A stretch of DNA of 64,000 nt from Salinisphaera shabanensis E1L3A (GCF_000215955.2 NZ_AFNV02000003.1:1-64000), one strand, 5' to 3'. Positions 38,654 to 49,786 are shown, numbered from the stretch's first letter. Numbers and translations: made by a program. Notes: a model not told the origin generated them from the sequence alone.

Positions 38654-40501
38654 GTGATCGAGCGCTATCGCAGATTCTTCAAGCGGCGGCATCTGCCGCT
38701 GGTCGTGGTGATCGTGCTCGCCGGCGTACTCGTGCGCCCGGCCGTGGCGGATACGGTCAACGTCAATATCGACGGCATCAATGATCCGTTGCTTGCCAAT
38801 GTACGCAACTCGCTATCGGTGGCCGCCAAGCACGAGGCGCCTTGGTCGGCCGGTAAGATTCGCCGCTTGTATCGTCTGGCGCCCAACGAAATAAAGGCAG
38901 CGCTCGCGCCTTACGGCTATTACAACCCGGGCATCGAGCAAACGCTTAACGAGCCGGCCGGCGATGACGATACCTGGCAGGTCACCTTTCGTATTGATCG
39001 CGGGCCGCAGACGAAGGTCACCGCGCTCAACCTCGGCGTACGCGGGCCGGGCGATGAATTGGCCGAGATCAGGGAAGCGCTTCGCGCCAGTAAGCTCGCG
39101 ACCGGCAAGCGCTTGATCCATTCGCAATACACGGCGACCAAGAACGCGCTCTATACCGCAGCCTATGAAGCCGGCTATCTCGATGCACGTTTCAGCCAGG
39201 CCGCGATTCGCGTGCGCCCTGACAACAATACGGCGGCCATCGATCTGGTACTCGATACCGGCGAGCGCTACTACTTCGGTGATGTGACGTTCGATCAGGA
39301 CGTACTCAATGACGATTTCGTACGTCGTTTCGTGCCGTTCAAGGCGGGCGAACCGTTCGATGCGGAGCGTCTGGTCGATCTGCAACTGATCCTGTCCGAT
39401 ACCGATTATTTCAACAAGATCGCGATCCAGGCCGAGCGGGGTCAGGCCGAACGCGAAGCCCCAATCGGCGATTGGTTGTTCGATATCCTCTACCCGCCGG
39501 ATGATCCGCTCATCAGTATCGGCCGGCTCCAAGTGCCGGTGGCTGTGACCGCCGAACCGAGCAAACCCCAGAGCTACCAGATTTCGGGCGGCTATGGCAC
39601 GGACACCGGCCCGCGGGTGGGCTTGGGTGTGAAGTTCCGCCACCTCAACAAGCGCGGCCATCAGTTTCGTAGCGATCTGCGTCTGTCTGCGGTCCAGCAG
39701 GCATTGCAGGCTTCCTACGATATCCCGATTGCCAACGTCGCCGAGGACAAGCTCAGCTTTACCGCGAACGTCGCCAACGAGGATTTCGGCGATATCACCT
39801 CGATCAACTACGGTATCGGCGCAGTACGCGATACGGGTTGGTCGCTTGGACGCAAGCGTGCCTATATCAATCTCGAGCGCGAAACCTACGATCTGGGCGA
39901 CGACGTGGGCGATCGCACGGCCACGCTGCTCTATCCGGGCTACACCATCACGCTGCAGAAAGCCGACGACCTGCTCAATACGCGCAAGGGCGTGAGCGCG
40001 TCACTGGACGTGCATGGCGGCAGCGAATCGCTGGCCTCGAGCGTGGATTTTGTCCAGGCCAAGCTCACCGGGAACGCGGTGCTGCCGCTCACGTCGAAAT
40101 CACGCCTGTTGCTACGCAGCCAGTTCGGGGCAATCGAGGTCGACGATTTCGACGAACTGCCACCCTCGCAGCGTTTTTTCACCGGCGGCGACCGCACCGT
40201 GCGTGGCTACGGTTATCAGCAGATCAGCCCGGAAAATCAGGACGGCGATAATATCGGCGGCCGTTACCTTGCCGTCGGCAGCGTTGAAGCCGATTACAAG
40301 GTCTACAAGGACTATGGCGTTGCCGCGTTCTTCGACGTGGGCGATGTCGCCAACACCACAAGCTTCGATCTCAAGCGCGGTGTGGGCATTGGCTTTCGTT
40401 GGGCGTCGCCGGTTGGCCAGATCCGCCTCGATCTGGCTCATCCGCTGGATGACGAGGACAGCGATTTCCGTATTCACTTCAGCCTTGGCCCCGACCTTTG
40501 A
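38654..40501 (+). CDS. tamA: Translocation and assembly module protein TamA (BamA/Omp85 family)
   Basis: About 615 aa if started at GTG 38654, which gives a normal signal peptide (RRHLPLVVVIVLAGVLVRPAVA); an upstream ATG at 38573 would bury it. POTRA domains cover roughly residues 25-260, followed by a 16-strand barrel with the Omp85 motif FFTGGDRTVRGYGYQ and the terminal RIHFSLGPDL. TamA is an outer-membrane protein that works with TamB in envelope assembly and phospholipid transport. It overlaps tamB. Confidence 0.92.
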   Translation: MIERYRRFFKRRHLPLVVVIVLAGVLVRPAVADTVNVNIDGINDPLLANVRNSLSVAAKHEAPWSAGKIRRLYRLAPNEIKAALAPYGYYNPGIEQTLNEPAGDDDTWQVTFRIDRGPQTKVTALNLGVRGPGDELAEIREALRASKLATGKRLIHSQYTATKNALYTAAYEAGYLDARFSQAAIRVRPDNNTAAIDLVLDTGERYYFGDVTFDQDVLNDDFVRRFVPFKAGEPFDAERLVDLQLILSDTDYFNKIAIQAERGQAEREAPIGDWLFDILYPPDDPLISIGRLQVPVAVTAEPSKPQSYQISGGYGTDTGPRVGLGVKFRHLNKRGHQFRSDLRLSAVQQALQASYDIPIANVAEDKLSFTANVANEDFGDITSINYGIGAVRDTGWSLGRKRAYINLERETYDLGDDVGDRTATLLYPGYTITLQKADDLLNTRKGVSASLDVHGGSESLASSVDFVQAKLTGNAVLPLTSKSRLLLRSQFGAIEVDDFDELPPSQRFFTGGDRTVRGYGYQQISPENQDGDNIGGRYLAVGSVEADYKVYKDYGVAAFFDVGDVANTTSFDLKRGVGIGFRWASPVGQIRLDLAHPLDDEDSDFRIHFSLGPDL

Positions 40502-43500
40502 GCGAACACGACGACAACGCCCAGCCCGAGCAAGGTAAAGCGAACGGCGACGACAAAGGCGCGGCCCCGAAGAAACGCTCGCGGGTCCGGCGTATCGTCA
40601 AATGGACGCTGCTCGTTCTGTTGGTGCTTGTCATTGTGCTCGTGGGCCTGATCGCCTGGGTGGCAACGACGCGCAGCGGCTTGAATTTCGCCTGGGGTCA
40701 GATCGGCCCGCGCTTGCCCGACGGCATCGAAGTAGCCAGCGTCGAGGGGCGGCTGATCGGCCCGCTGGAAGTACGCGGCGTGCGAGTCGAAGCCGAAACC
40801 ATGAATCTGTCGGTCAATGCGGCGGATCTGGATTGGACGGCCAGTGAGCTGCTGTCGGCGACCGTGCATGTGCGCAATCTCGCCGTGCGCGGCGTGAACT
40901 ACGAAGTCACGAAGGTCGTCGATACGCCGGAACCCGAACCGGAAGAACCCGCCGAACCGTTCAGCCTGCCGGACGCGATCGATCTGCCGGTGACGGTTCA
41001 GATCGATAACGTAGCGCTAGACGATATTGCTGCCACAACGGCACCGGACGCCGAGCCGTTCGTTGTCGATACCGCGCGCCTGGCCAATGCCCGCCTGGAC
41101 GACGAAAGCTGGCGTATCGAATCGCTCACCGGTCATGGCCCGATGTTTGATGTGGATGCACAGGCACGGCTCAACCCCCGTGGTGGCTATGCCACGAATC
41201 TGTCGCTCAACGCCGCGCTGCGCCTGCCCGATCTCGCGCCGGTCGAGGTCGACGGTGAAATCGAGGGCGACCTGACCGACCTTGGTGTACGCGTACAAGT
41301 CGCCGCCCCTTACAACGTCACGCTCGACGGCCGTGTGACCGACGCACTGGACAATCTGGCTCTCGATGCCACGCTCAGGCTCGACAACACGCGCCTGCCG
41401 GCCATACGCGAGGATCTTCCCCAGGCTGGTGTCACCGCCACCATCGGCGCCAAAGGCCCAATCGAAGCGCTCGATGTGAACCTCGATGTCGATGCCGATA
41501 GCGCCGACTATGGCCGCGCGGCATTGACCAGCGCCTTACGTTATACCGGCGATACCGTGGTCATCGATCGTCTGAACCTGTCCAGCCCGGATATAGCCGG
41601 TACGCTGGAAGCAAAGGGGCAGGTCGCGCTGGCCGAAGGTAACGCGATGGATCTGTCGGTCGACTGGGCCGATCTCCAGTGGCCGCTGTCCGGCACACCC
41701 GACTATCGTTCCGGGTCCGGTACCGTGCGCCTGACCGGCGAGATGACCGACTACGAACTGGCCACGAATCTGGCCTGGCAGGTGGTGGGCCAGACCGAGG
41801 GCAAGCTCAGCCTCGACGGGCGCGGCAGTATGGAAGCCTTCGAGTTGACCAGGCTCGATATCAGCGGCGGCCCGGGCGATATCAGCGGCAATGCCGCGAT
41901 TCGCTGGGCGCCGGCGCTGGATGTCACGGCTCATCTGGACGGTGAACATATCAATCCGGGTGCCGTGGTGGCGGATGTACCGGGCGATTTCAATCTTGTC
42001 GCCGATGTCCGCGCGAAGCAGGACGGCGAACAGGTTGTTGCCCATATCGATAAGCTCACCGCACGCGGCAGTTTGCGCCGTCAGCCGTTGCGCCTGGATG
42101 CCAAGGCCCAGTATCTGGGTGACCACGTGCTCGTGGATCGCTTCGATCTCGTCTCCGGTGCCACCGATGCCAAGATCAGCGGCCGTTTCGGCTGGACGCC
42201 GGATGCGGTGCTCGATGGACGCTGGACGATCGATTCCAGCGATCTGTCCACCGCGTGGCCGACATTGGCAGGCTCGTTGCAGAGCCGCGGTACCGTCAAG
42301 GGCCGGGTCGCGGCACCGAATGTCGATGCCACGCTCGCAGCCCGCAATATTGCAGTCGACGATAATCGTGTTGCGCGTGCCGATCTGACTGCCAGGGTCG
42401 ACTGGTCCGGCAACAGCCGGTCCAATGTGGTGCTCGATATCGCCGGCGTGAATGCCGGCGGCCAGGCGATCGATAGCGTCGACTTGCGCATGAACGGCAC
42501 GCCCGCTGCCCACTCGATTACCGCGAACGTGGATTCCGACATCGCGACTGCGGATATCGGCCTCGACGGCGCGCTCAACAAGAAAACGATGAGTTGGCGG
42601 TACTCGCTAAAGCAACTCAAGGCAGCGTATGGCGAACTCGCGCCCTGGACACTGGCCACGACAGCGAGCGGTGCGGTATCTGCGAATAGTCAGTCGATCG
42701 AAAATGCCTGTCTGACATCGGGCGATGCGCGAGTCTGCTTGCGCGGTCGGCACAATGATCGCGTCAGCACGGCCCATATCGACCTGTCGGATTTTGCCTA
42801 CGACTATGCGCGGATCTATTTTCCCGAAGGTCTGGATATCGATGGTTCGGTGTCCGGCACCATCGATGCGAGCATGCCGGCCGGCGGCGATCCCGACGTC
42901 GATGCCCGCCTGAACACCAGCGCCGGCAGCGTATCCATGACTCAGCCCGACGAAAGCGTGGTGCGTATCGTGGATATGGAGCCGGGTACCCTCACGCTGC
43001 GTATGCAGCGCTCGGCGCTAGACGCTGCCGTCGACCTGCCACTGGGGCGTACCGGTGGCATAAAGGCCGATGTCGCGGTCGCACCCGGCGCTGCGCCGTT
43101 GACCGAGCGCGCGCTCAACGGGTCGGTGAATCTGGATATCCAGCGCTTGTCGGTCATCGAGAAACTTTCGCCCGAAGTTGACCAGTTCGACGGCAGGATC
43201 ACCGGTGAACTCGATCTGGGCGGCACGATCGCGCGCCCGACCGTGCTTGGCGATATCGCCTTGAATGCCTCGCGTGTCGTACTGGTCACGCCCGGTCTGG
43301 TACTAACCGACCTGCGCCTGGGGGCGACCGGGCGTGGCGATGCGATCGATATCGACGCAACCGCCAAATCGGGCGGCGGAACGCTCACGGCCAACGGTGC
43401 GATCGCGCTTAACGACGACGGCCAGGACGTCGATCTGGCGATTCGTGGCGAACGTTTCCAGGTTGTGAATATTCCCGACGCCACGGCTTATATCAGCCCG

Positions 43501-44391
43501 GATCTAAAAGTCTCGGTGACGCCTACACGTGTCGATGTCGAAGGCAGCGTCACTGTGCCGCAGGCCTCGATAACGCCGCGCGATCTGCCGGCATCCGGCG
43601 TGACGACCGTATCCGGCGATCAGGTGATCGTCACAGACGAGCAGCCCGACGCGGCGACCGAGGCCATAACCCGGGCAATCCATGCCGATGTGCAGGTGAT
43701 TCTCGGCGACAAGGTCAGCATCGAAGGCTTCGGCCTGAGTGCGAACCTCACCGGCGACCTGCGTGTGGTCCAACAACCGGGTGATGTGACCACCGGCACC
43801 GGCGAAATCCAGATTGTCGACGGGGCGTACCGCGCCTATGGCCAGAATCTCGATATTCAGGAAGGCCGGATTCTGTTTGCCGGTGGCCCGGTAAGCGAGC
43901 CCGGTCTGGATATCCGCGCGGCGCGTTATCCGGCCGAGGATGTCACCGTGGGCGTGGAAGTGCGTGGCAGTGTGGAAACTCCGCGCCTGACTCTGTTTTC
44001 CGAGCCGGCGATGGGCCAGTCCGAACAGTTATCTTGGTTATTGTTGGGCCGGCCGCTCGATGGCGCCAATAGCCAGCAGTCCAGCCTGGTGGCACGTGCT
44101 GCGCTCGCGCTCGGCAACAATCGGGCTAACCAGACGCTGGAAAACGTGGGCGATCGTCTCGGCGTTGACGATATCGGCATCGGCGCCGGTGCGGGCGAGT
44201 CCAGTGATAACGCGGCGTTCAAGGTGGGCAAGTATCTCTCGCCCAAGCTGTACGTCAGCTATGGCATCGGCCTGTTCAACCCGGTGTCGACGCTGTCGCT
44301 ACGCTATACGCTCAGTTCACGCTGGCGGCTGGAAACCCAGTCGAGCAGCGTATCCACCGGCGGTGATCTGATCTATTCGATCGATCGTTGA
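40498..44391 (+). CDS. tamB: Translocation and assembly module protein TamB (AsmA-like, DUF490)
   Basis: 1297 aa. The start is TTG 40498, overlapping the tamA stop (TTGA). A positively charged cytosolic N-terminus precedes one membrane anchor (VKWTLLVLLVLVIVLVGLIA). Then come over 1100 residues of repetitive beta-strand sequence, the long hydrophobic groove of AsmA-like proteins, ending in the DUF490 domain (EQLSWLLLGRPLDG, YLSPKLYVSYGIGLFNP). It bridges inner and outer membranes, probably moving phospholipid. Confidence 0.94.
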   Translation: MSEHDDNAQPEQGKANGDDKGAAPKKRSRVRRIVKWTLLVLLVLVIVLVGLIAWVATTRSGLNFAWGQIGPRLPDGIEVASVEGRLIGPLEVRGVRVEAETMNLSVNAADLDWTASELLSATVHVRNLAVRGVNYEVTKVVDTPEPEPEEPAEPFSLPDAIDLPVTVQIDNVALDDIAATTAPDAEPFVVDTARLANARLDDESWRIESLTGHGPMFDVDAQARLNPRGGYATNLSLNAALRLPDLAPVEVDGEIEGDLTDLGVRVQVAAPYNVTLDGRVTDALDNLALDATLRLDNTRLPAIREDLPQAGVTATIGAKGPIEALDVNLDVDADSADYGRAALTSALRYTGDTVVIDRLNLSSPDIAGTLEAKGQVALAEGNAMDLSVDWADLQWPLSGTPDYRSGSGTVRLTGEMTDYELATNLAWQVVGQTEGKLSLDGRGSMEAFELTRLDISGGPGDISGNAAIRWAPALDVTAHLDGEHINPGAVVADVPGDFNLVADVRAKQDGEQVVAHIDKLTARGSLRRQPLRLDAKAQYLGDHVLVDRFDLVSGATDAKISGRFGWTPDAVLDGRWTIDSSDLSTAWPTLAGSLQSRGTVKGRVAAPNVDATLAARNIAVDDNRVARADLTARVDWSGNSRSNVVLDIAGVNAGGQAIDSVDLRMNGTPAAHSITANVDSDIATADIGLDGALNKKTMSWRYSLKQLKAAYGELAPWTLATTASGAVSANSQSIENACLTSGDARVCLRGRHNDRVSTAHIDLSDFAYDYARIYFPEGLDIDGSVSGTIDASMPAGGDPDVDARLNTSAGSVSMTQPDESVVRIVDMEPGTLTLRMQRSALDAAVDLPLGRTGGIKADVAVAPGAAPLTERALNGSVNLDIQRLSVIEKLSPEVDQFDGRITGELDLGGTIARPTVLGDIALNASRVVLVTPGLVLTDLRLGATGRGDAIDIDATAKSGGGTLTANGAIALNDDGQDVDLAIRGERFQVVNIPDATAYISPDLKVSVTPTRVDVEGSVTVPQASITPRDLPASGVTTVSGDQVIVTDEQPDAATEAITRAIHADVQVILGDKVSIEGFGLSANLTGDLRVVQQPGDVTTGTGEIQIVDGAYRAYGQNLDIQEGRILFAGGPVSEPGLDIRAARYPAEDVTVGVEVRGSVETPRLTLFSEPAMGQSEQLSWLLLGRPLDGANSQQSSLVARAALALGNNRANQTLENVGDRLGVDDIGIGAGAGESSDNAAFKVGKYLSPKLYVSYGIGLFNPVSTLSLRYTLSSRWRLETQSSSVSTGGDLIYSIDR

Positions 44392-44426
44392 TAAGCGGCG
44401 TACCGGCAGGCTAACCGCCGGCGCAT

Positions 44427-44999
44427 TCAGCGCTGGGCGGTCAGGCTACGGCGCATCCAGTAAATGGCAACGCCAAGACCGGCGCCGACGAGCACGATAG
44501 CGACCAGAATCTTTTCTACATCCTGGATATGCGCAAGCGCGTGCTCGATTGCGCCGGCGAGATGGACGCCGACGAAGGTGACAGTGCCGACCCACAGCAC
44601 GGTGCCCAGGCTTGCCAGCAGAAAGAACCGGAGCGGCGAAACGCCAAGCGAGCCCAGCAGAAACGGGGTCACATAACGCAGCCCGTAGAGAAAGCGGAAA
44701 CCGATCATCACCGGTGCGCCGTAGCGTTCGAGCAGACGTTCGACGCGCGCGATCTTGGGCTGCCAGCCAGGGCGTCGATCCAGTGCCGGTCGGCCCATGC
44801 GCCGGCCGATATGAAAGCACAGGTTGTCGCCGAGAATGGTGGCAAGCGTTGCAGCGATCACCACGCTTTCCAGCGAGAACCAGCCCCGATGGGCACCGAA
44901 CACACCCAGAAGAATCGCGGTTTCGCCTTCGAACAGGCAGCCGATGGCGACCGCGAATGCGCCAAAATCGGCAATAAAGCCCTGCAGCGTTTCGATCAT
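44427..44999 (-). CDS. DedA/SNARE-associated family membrane protein
   Basis: 190 aa from ATG 44999. FEGETAILLGVFGAHRG, GDNLCFHIGRRMG, the RYGAPVMIGFRFLYGLRYVTPF block with conserved Arg residues and GTVLWVGTV are the DedA pattern, with about five hydrophobic segments. DedA proteins are proposed lipid scramblases/flippases needed for membrane homeostasis. Its start overlaps the esterase stop by one base, so the two form an operon. The frame stays open far upstream, but the family start is clear. Confidence 0.9.
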   Translation of the reverse strand: MIETLQGFIADFGAFAVAIGCLFEGETAILLGVFGAHRGWFSLESVVIAATLATILGDNLCFHIGRRMGRPALDRRPGWQPKIARVERLLERYGAPVMIGFRFLYGLRYVTPFLLGSLGVSPLRFFLLASLGTVLWVGTVTFVGVHLAGAIEHALAHIQDVEKILVAIVLVGAGLGVAIYWMRRSLTAQR

Positions 45000-45658
45000 T
45001 ACAACAAACGCTCGCCCAACCAGCGGCCAATGGTCGCGATCTGGGGCATACAAACCTGATGCTGCATCGGATATTCGTGCCAGGCGACATCGTAGCCGGC
45101 ATCGAGCAGTTGATCGCGGCTGGCCTGGCCAAGTTGCGCCGGCACCACCGGGTCCTGGCTGCCGTGGGCCATCAGTACCGGCGTGGCGCGATTGGCGTCG
45201 CTGGCCTCTGTCGCCAGGCTGTCCGCCAGCGGGAGATAGGTCGATAGCCCCATAATGCCGGCCAGCCGATCGGCGTGGCGCACGCCGGTATGCAGCGCGA
45301 TCGCGCCGCCCTGGGAAAAGCCGGCGATCACGATGGATTCGGGCGCGACACCGCGTTCGGCCTCGCGTGCGATGAGCTGTTCGATTTCGGCTGCGCTGTC
45401 GCGAATGCCCTCGGCATCCTGCTTGTCGGCGATCGCCATGCCCTTGATGTCGTACCAGGCACGCATGGTCATGCCATTGTTGATGGTCACCGGGCGTGGC
45501 TTGGCGTTGGGAAACACGAAACGGATGCCGTGGTCGGCGCCAAGCCCCAGTTCGTCGACGATCGGCACAAAGTCGTTGCCGTCGGCGCCCAGTCCATGCA
45601 GCCAGATCACGCTGGCGCGGGCGGTGGTTTTCGGTTCGATCTCGATACAGTCGAGCAT
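44999..45658 (-). CDS. Carboxylesterase / phospholipase (EstB-like alpha/beta hydrolase)
   Basis: 219 aa. HGLGADGNDFVPIV (oxyanion hole), nucleophile elbow GFSQGGA, Asp in HGSQDPVVP and His in YPMQHQVC give a complete triad in the order of the small bacterial carboxylesterase/acyl-protein thioesterase family. It hydrolyses short-chain esters or lysophospholipids. It is upstream of and touching the DedA gene. Confidence 0.93.
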   Translation of the reverse strand: MLDCIEIEPKTTARASVIWLHGLGADGNDFVPIVDELGLGADHGIRFVFPNAKPRPVTINNGMTMRAWYDIKGMAIADKQDAEGIRDSAAEIEQLIAREAERGVAPESIVIAGFSQGGAIALHTGVRHADRLAGIMGLSTYLPLADSLATEASDANRATPVLMAHGSQDPVVPAQLGQASRDQLLDAGYDVAWHEYPMQHQVCMPQIATIGRWLGERLL

Positions 45659-45788
45659 GCTTTATCGCGCAGATGAGCAAACGAGAACGCGAAGTCTGGC
45701 CAGCCGCGGCTTCGGGCGCAAGGAATTCTTTGCTTGCGTATAAGCCAGATCAATGCGCTAGACTCCGATATCTGTGTTTTATACAAGA

Positions 45789-45806
45789 ATGAATCTGCGG
45801 ATTCAT
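45789..45806. promoter_or_regulatory. Inverted repeat in the frmA leader
   Basis: ATGAATC-TGCG-GATTCAT is a perfect 7-bp inverted repeat with a 4-bp spacer, 20 bp before the frmA ATG. It could be a regulator operator or an mRNA hairpin close to the Shine-Dalgarno. No FrmR-type gene is in the window. Confidence 0.45.
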
Positions 45807-45813
45807 CACATAG

Positions 45814-46935
<1,122 letters not shown>

Positions 46936-46957
46936 AATCGCGTGTATGGACCGATGT

Positions 46958-46995
46958 CGCCGGGGTGCCGATCACGACACCCCGGCGATGTCGTT
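46958..46995 (+). terminator. Hairpin between frmA and fghA
   Basis: CGCCGGGGTG (46958-46967) pairs perfectly with CACCCCGGCG (46978-46987), followed by ATGTCGTTTT. The T run is short and interrupted, so partial termination or mRNA stabilisation is as likely as full termination. Confidence 0.5.
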
Positions 46996-47036
46996 TTGGA
47001 TTGGCACGACTTTCTCGACTTTCCGTGGAGTCCACG

Positions 47037-47891
47037 ATGGAAAAAATTGACGAACATCGCTCGTTTGGCGGCGTGCAGCGCCGCTATACCCATGCCTCGA
47101 AGGTCTGCAATTGCGATATGACCTTCGCGCTGTATCTGCCGCCGCTGGCCGATACCCGGCGTGTTCCGGTGGTCTACTGGCTGTCGGGCCTGACCTGTAC
47201 CGACGAAAATTTCGTCAACAAGGCGGGTGCGCAGCGAGTCGCCGCTGAATTGGGCATTGCCATCGTCGCCCCGGATACCAGCCCGCGCGGCGATGACGTC
47301 GCCGACGAAGACAGCTACGACATGGGTAAGGGCGCCGGCTTTTATGTGAATGCCACCGAAGAGCCCTGGGCAACGCACTATCAGATGTACGACTATGTCG
47401 TGAAAGAACTGCCGAGCCTGTTGGCCGACGAGTTCGGCACGACCTTGGATCTGTCGCGCGAAGCGATCTTCGGCCATTCGATGGGCGGTCACGGCGCGCT
47501 GGTGATCGGCTTGCGCAATATCGATCGATTTGCGGCTATCTCGGCGTTCTCGCCGATTTGTGCGCCGACCGAGGTGCCTTGGGGCCACAAGGCGTTCCCG
47601 AAGTATATCGGCGACGACAAACAGGACTGGTATGCCTATGACGCCAGTTATCTGCTCGCCAACGCGGACAACCCGGAGGCGCTGCCGCCGATACGTGTGG
47701 AACAGGGCCTGGCCGATAATTTCCTCGACGAACAGCTGCACCCGCACCGGCTCGAAGAAGCGGCCGACAAAGTCGGCGCCAACGTTACCGTGCATCGGCG
47801 CGAGGGCTACGACCACAGCTACTTCTTCATCGCCAGCTTCATGGAAGACCACCTGCGCTTTCTGGCCGAACATATGGGCGGGGAAAGCTAA
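47037..47891 (+). CDS. fghA: S-formylglutathione hydrolase
   Basis: 284 aa from ATG 47037; an earlier in-frame ATG lies in the hairpin region. The esterase D family signature is complete: PVVYWLSGLTCTDENF, nucleophile GHSMGGHGAL and the His in YDHSYFFI. GDDVADEDSYDMGKGAGFYV is typical. It hydrolyses S-formylglutathione to formate and glutathione, completing the step after frmA. Confidence 0.96.
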   Translation: MEKIDEHRSFGGVQRRYTHASKVCNCDMTFALYLPPLADTRRVPVVYWLSGLTCTDENFVNKAGAQRVAAELGIAIVAPDTSPRGDDVADEDSYDMGKGAGFYVNATEEPWATHYQMYDYVVKELPSLLADEFGTTLDLSREAIFGHSMGGHGALVIGLRNIDRFAAISAFSPICAPTEVPWGHKAFPKYIGDDKQDWYAYDASYLLANADNPEALPPIRVEQGLADNFLDEQLHPHRLEEAADKVGANVTVHRREGYDHSYFFIASFMEDHLRFLAEHMGGES

Positions 47892-48045
47892 AACGACGGG
47901 CACGCGGCGCAGCCTGCTTGTACGGGCGCGCCGCTGCTTACGTGAGACTGCGATCAGGCCGCGACTCGTGGATGGCATGCGCACGCGATGTCGCACGAAA
48001 CCACAACAGGCCCTAGACTAAGCGCTCAATTCACGGTGGCGAGCG

Positions 48046-48261
48046 ATGATGAAGGCGCTTTCGAGTGCACTGCTGTTGGCGGTGTTGACGGTCGTGCTGG
48101 GCGGTTGCGGTCAGACCGGCCCCTTGTATCTGCCGGGCGACGCGCCCGAGTCGCAGACCGATGGCCCGTTCGGTATGGATGATGACGCGGCCCAAGACAG
48201 CAGCAAGCCGTCGTCTGCCGACAGCTCCGAAGCTACCGACAACCGCGTCGATACGCCCTAG
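48046..48261 (+). CDS. lptM: LPS translocon maturation chaperone LptM (YifL-like lipoprotein)
   Basis: 71 aa lipoprotein. A signal with VLGGCGQTGPLYLPGD matches the conserved LptM/YifL core just after the lipidated Cys, and an acidic Ser/Asp-rich tail follows. LptM assists oxidative maturation of the LptD/E outer-membrane LPS translocon. Two adjacent ATGs (48046, 48049) are possible starts. It lies 2 nt before lysA, the usual partner. Confidence 0.9.
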   Translation: MMKALSSALLLAVLTVVLGGCGQTGPLYLPGDAPESQTDGPFGMDDDAAQDSSKPSSADSSEATDNRVDTP

Positions 48262-48263
48262 TC

Positions 48264-49526
48264 ATGGACTATTTCGAATATCGCGACGGCGTGCTCTGCG
48301 CCGAGGGCGTCGCGCTGCCCGAGATCGCTGAACGCTTCGGCACGCCTTGCTATGTCTATAGTGCGGCGACCATTGCGCGTCATTATCGCGTTTTTGATGA
48401 AGCGCTTGCCGGCATCGATCACGAAATCTGTTTTGCCGTTAAAGCGAACGGCAACATCGGGGTGCTGGGGCTGTTGGCTGATTTGGGCAGCGGTTTCGAT
48501 ATCGTTTCGGTTGGCGAACTCGAACGCGTCATCACCGCGGGCGGCGACCCGGCCAAAATCGTCTTTTCCGGCGTCGGCAAGCGGGTCGATGAGATCGAGC
48601 GCGCGTTGGAAGTCGGCATCGCCTGCTTTAATGTCGAGTCCGAGGCCGAGTTGGAGCGACTCGATGCTATTGCCCAACGCGTGGGCAAGACCGCACCCGT
48701 GTCGTTGCGGGTGAATCCCGATGTGGATGCGCAAACCCATCCCTATATCGCCACGGGCCTGAAAGAGAACAAGTTCGGGGTGGATATTGCGCGGGCCGAA
48801 GCCCTCTACGCGCGTGCAGCCGAGATGCCCGGACTCATGATTCGCGGTGTGGATTGCCATATCGGCTCGCAGCTGACCCAGCTGGCGCCGTTTCGCGATG
48901 CCGTCAAGCGAGTCCTGGCGCTGATCGACCGCCTCGCCGAGCGCGATATCGTGATCGATCATCTCGATGTCGGCGGTGGTCTGGGTATTCGCTATCGCGA
49001 TGAAACGCCGCCCTCGCCGGCGGCCTATGCCGAAAATATCCGCGACCTAGTGGCCGATCGCGATCTCAAACTTGTGTTCGAGCCAGGCCGTGTGTTGGTC
49101 GGCAATGCCGGGGTGCTTCTCACACGCGTGGAATTGCTCAAGCCTGGCCAGTCCGAGGACGACAAGCACTTTGCCGTTGTCGATGCGGCCATGAACGACC
49201 TGCTGCGGCCCGCGCTCTACGATGGCTGGCACGAGATTGTAGCCGTCGCGCCTCGCGGCGATACGCAAGCGCGTGCCTGGGAGATCGTCGGCCCGATCTG
49301 TGAAACCGGCGACTTTCTCGGCCACGGCCGCGAACTGGCGCTCGCGGCGAACGATCTGCTCGCTGTGCGCAGTGCTGGCGCCTACGGTTTCACCATGGCC
49401 TCGAGTTACAACGCACGTCCGCGCGTGGCGGAGATCATGGTCGACGGCGATATTCCCCACGAAGTCCGCGCCCGCGAGACCGTGGCTGATCTCATGCGCG
49501 GTGAAAAACGGTTGCCGTTTGTGTGA
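48264..49526 (+). CDS. lysA: Diaminopimelate decarboxylase
   Basis: 420 aa. PLP-dependent alanine-racemase-fold decarboxylase: the PLP lysine is in CFAVKANGNIGVL. Other blocks are VDCHIGSQLTQLAPF, DVGGGLGIRY, FEPGRVLVGNAG and the active-site Cys in GPICETGDFL. It converts meso-diaminopimelate to L-lysine. Downstream of lptM in one operon. Confidence 0.97.
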   Translation: MDYFEYRDGVLCAEGVALPEIAERFGTPCYVYSAATIARHYRVFDEALAGIDHEICFAVKANGNIGVLGLLADLGSGFDIVSVGELERVITAGGDPAKIVFSGVGKRVDEIERALEVGIACFNVESEAELERLDAIAQRVGKTAPVSLRVNPDVDAQTHPYIATGLKENKFGVDIARAEALYARAAEMPGLMIRGVDCHIGSQLTQLAPFRDAVKRVLALIDRLAERDIVIDHLDVGGGLGIRYRDETPPSPAAYAENIRDLVADRDLKLVFEPGRVLVGNAGVLLTRVELLKPGQSEDDKHFAVVDAAMNDLLRPALYDGWHEIVAVAPRGDTQARAWEIVGPICETGDFLGHGRELALAANDLLAVRSAGAYGFTMASSYNARPRVAEIMVDGDIPHEVRARETVADLMRGEKRLPFV

Positions 49527-49636
49527 TTGCGAATGGGCCAGTCGCATCGGGTCGGTTTCAAGTCAGTTATCCACCGAATCGAGTTTGCCCGGCGCCGACG
49601 ACCCCTCGTAAAGCGTTGCGTTAATCGGCGTCATCG

Positions 49637-49666
49637 GTGATGCCTTTATCCGTGATGGCTTTATCC
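49637..49666 (+). repeat. 15-bp tandem direct repeat before polA
   Basis: GTGATGCCTTTATCC is followed immediately by GTGATGGCTTTATCC, one mismatch. It lies in the 260-bp gap between lysA and polA, which otherwise shows no gene. Confidence 0.6.
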
Positions 49667-49786
49667 TAGGCGCGCCGGCGTGCATGGGTCTTAATTCGTT
49701 GCTATCTGCGTTAATCTGCGGATCGATTGTCATTTACGGTTGGCGCGAAACATTGGCGCCGGCCAATCTATTGCCCGGTTGCTGCC

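Noticed and set aside
44427-45680. 417-codon frame joining DedA to an upstream extension
   Set aside because: The upstream part is a shadow of the esterase gene; the DedA family start is at 44999.
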